From the NCBI GenBank assembly GCA_024638645.1, contig JAHEJX010000039.1, forward strand, positions 1 to 32,736: a stretch of 32,736 nucleotides of DNA. Reading direction: 5' to 3'. Every line of letters starts with the position of its first letter. The stretch's first letter is position 1. A program made the position numbers and the translations under genes. This document shows, one piece after another, positions 31,243 through 32,736 of this stretch. The notes beneath the pieces are model-generated. The model saw only the letters and a list, made by a program, of their open reading frames with translations, made no database searches and was not told the DNA's origin. This DNA comes from Actinomycetes bacterium. GTDB taxonomy: Bacteria > Actinomycetota > Acidimicrobiia > Spongiisociales > UBA5794.

Positions 31243-32049
31243 TCAGCTCTCGGCTGCAATGAGCGAGTCGAGTTCATCGAGGCCTGGAAATGCAGGATCC
31301 GCCAGCGTCACGGCATCGCGAAGTTGGCGGGCCGCGGCGAGATCGCCGACCACCGCGTTGGCCTTAGCTGCCACGTACCAAACCCGCAGGTCAGCGGGGT
31401 AAGGATTGGGTTTGATGTGCTTTGGAGTCGTGAGGCGTCTGGCGTCGGCCGCTCGGTCTTCGTCGATGAGGAACGATGCAAAAACGACCAAGCCCTCCTT
31501 GTGGACGGCGGGGCTCGCACCGGCAGCCTTCAGTTCTTGCCACGCCTTCTCGACGTCTGGCTTGCGGCCAAGGGCACGCAACACATCCATTTCGACAGGC
31601 ATATGGGTTGGCTCGCCGGAAATACGACGGTACGCCCGCAGCTCAGCAAGCGCCGTCTGCCAGTCTCCGGTCCGATAGGCAGCCAATCCCAACGTTTCGC
31701 GAACTGTGGCATCGCGAGGAGCAAGGTCTTTCGCTTTGCGTGCCGCACGCAGCGCGACCTTGTAGCGGCCCTCGATCATGGCGTTGGTGGCAGCGCCGAG
31801 CTCAGCGAGTGCGTCGGCCACGCGTTCTTTGGGAGTGATTCTGCTGAGGTCTTCGATGACCCATCGTGGCAGGTCGACGGCCGCACCTCTGAGGTCGCGC
31901 CTGGCCTTCTGTTGCCCGCCCGCTGACTGATGCTGGCGGCTCCCGCCACCACTGCGACCGGAGCCGCCGGGCTGTCCACTGGTTCGTTTGTGGCGCTGGT
32001 TACTGCGCGGCTTCTTCCGCGGATCTCTGCGCGAGCTGTGATTGGACAT
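31243..32049 (-). CDS. TPR protein with Arg/Gly/Ser-rich N-terminal tail
   Basis: 268 residues from the ATG at 32049, which follows a GAGGAAG site. The frame is open to 32112. The first 55 residues are basic and low in complexity (Arg, Lys, Ser, Gly, Gln), as in many nucleic-acid-binding tails. From about 65 the protein is helical with tetratricopeptide-like repeats: ALAELGAATNAMIEGRYKVA, LRAARKAKDLAPRDATVRET and LGLAAYRTGDWQTALAELRA are the clearest three. Later repeats are degenerate. No enzyme motif is seen. It lies directly downstream of the terminator of the rRNA operon and may start an operon with the SSB-like gene (91 bases away) and GGT. A ribosome- or RNA-related role is speculative. 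Confidence 0.75.
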   Translation of the reverse strand: MSNHSSRRDPRKKPRSNQRHKRTSGQPGGSGRSGGGSRQHQSAGGQQKARRDLRGAAVDLPRWVIEDLSRITPKERVADALAELGAATNAMIEGRYKVALRAARKAKDLAPRDATVRETLGLAAYRTGDWQTALAELRAYRRISGEPTHMPVEMDVLRALGRKPDVEKAWQELKAAGASPAVHKEGLVVFASFLIDEDRAADARRLTTPKHIKPNPYPADLRVWYVAAKANAVVGDLAAARQLRDAVTLADPAFPGLDELDSLIAAES

Positions 32050-32098
32050 ATGTGGTCGCTTCCTCAGAAGTCCCGAGGTGGGGTGCAAAATGATCAGG

Positions 32099-32126
32099 GC
32101 CGCCTCCAGCAATAAGCTGGGGCGGC
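32099..32126 (-). terminator. Terminator of the rRNA operon
   Basis: On the minus strand GCCGCCCCAGC-TTATT-GCTGGAGGCGGC forms an 11-bp stem with one bulged base, starting about 15 bases after the 5S end. A weak T-rich stretch (CATTTTG) follows. It fits an intrinsic terminator closing the 23S-5S transcript. Confidence 0.75.
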
Positions 32127-32141
32127 CCCAATCTAGTTATG

Positions 32142-32258
<117 letters not shown>

Positions 32259-32324
32259 CGCTTTGAGTGTCAGTTGTCTCTCTGAGCACTCCATAGCGAG
32301 CACGATCATCTCGATATTTCAAAT

Positions 32325-32736
<412 letters not shown>

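Overview
The window reads as chromosomal DNA of a high-GC Gram-positive bacterium, most likely an uncultured actinobacterium of the Acidimicrobiia type. Four things point there: a G/C-rich third codon position throughout; the actinobacterial trio of an MSMEG_4193-type phosphatase, a DUF3090 protein and an SCO1664-type protein; an F420-type luciferase-like oxidoreductase; and many GTG/TTG starts with 4-nt gene overlaps. No transposase, integrase, phage gene, CRISPR array or tRNA was seen. Species assignment is inference.

Layout. (1) 1-3.4 kb: the tail of a YcaQ-like DNA glycosylase, a SAM methyltransferase, a DinB-type protein, a membrane protein, a STAS-like protein and a small acidic protein. 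(2) 3.56-6.8 kb: a TadE/TadG-like pilus-type operon plus a TIMP-like membrane protein, behind a near-consensus sigma-28 (FliA/WhiG) promoter. A small Cys/His-motif protein converges on it. (3) 7.1-11 kb, minus strand: phenylacetyl-CoA epoxidase paaABCDE, each gene overlapping the next by 4 nt, with a perfect 20-bp TetR/PaaR-type operator ahead of paaA. (4) 11.1-19.4 kb, plus strand: an eight-gene pyrimidine-salvage or catabolism operon. It holds a two-permease ABC importer with its ATPase and lipoprotein, then beta-ureidopropionase, a class III aminotransferase, dihydropyrimidinase and an F420-type oxidoreductase. (5) 19.4-24.1 kb, minus strand: a DUF3179 lipoprotein, a Crp/Fnr regulator, an MFS transporter, a CcdA-like protein and a TlpA-like thioredoxin lipoprotein. 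(6) 24.2-27.5 kb: a flavoprotein very like iodotyrosine deiodinase, AlaX tRNA editing protein, an HhH-GPD protein, SURF1 and a DUF2087 protein. (7) 27.5-32.1 kb: the phosphatase/DUF3090/SCO1664 trio, then on the minus strand a gamma-glutamyltransferase, an OB-fold SSB-like protein and a basic-tailed TPR protein. (8) 32.1 kb to the end: the 3' end of an rRNA operon on the minus strand (terminator, 5S, partial 23S).

How the genes work together. The paa block is the oxygenase step of aerobic phenylacetate breakdown, although no phenylacetate-CoA ligase or downstream enzymes lie here. The pyrimidine operon would import a pyrimidine or related ring, open dihydrouracil, hydrolyse the carbamoyl beta-amino acid and transaminate beta-alanine. 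The usual first enzyme, dihydropyrimidine dehydrogenase, is missing from the window, and an F420-type oxidoreductase sits at the end of the operon. The most interesting leads are that oxidoreductase, the deiodinase-like flavoprotein with its substrate-binding Glu/Tyr/Lys set intact, and the sigma-28-driven pilus-like operon.
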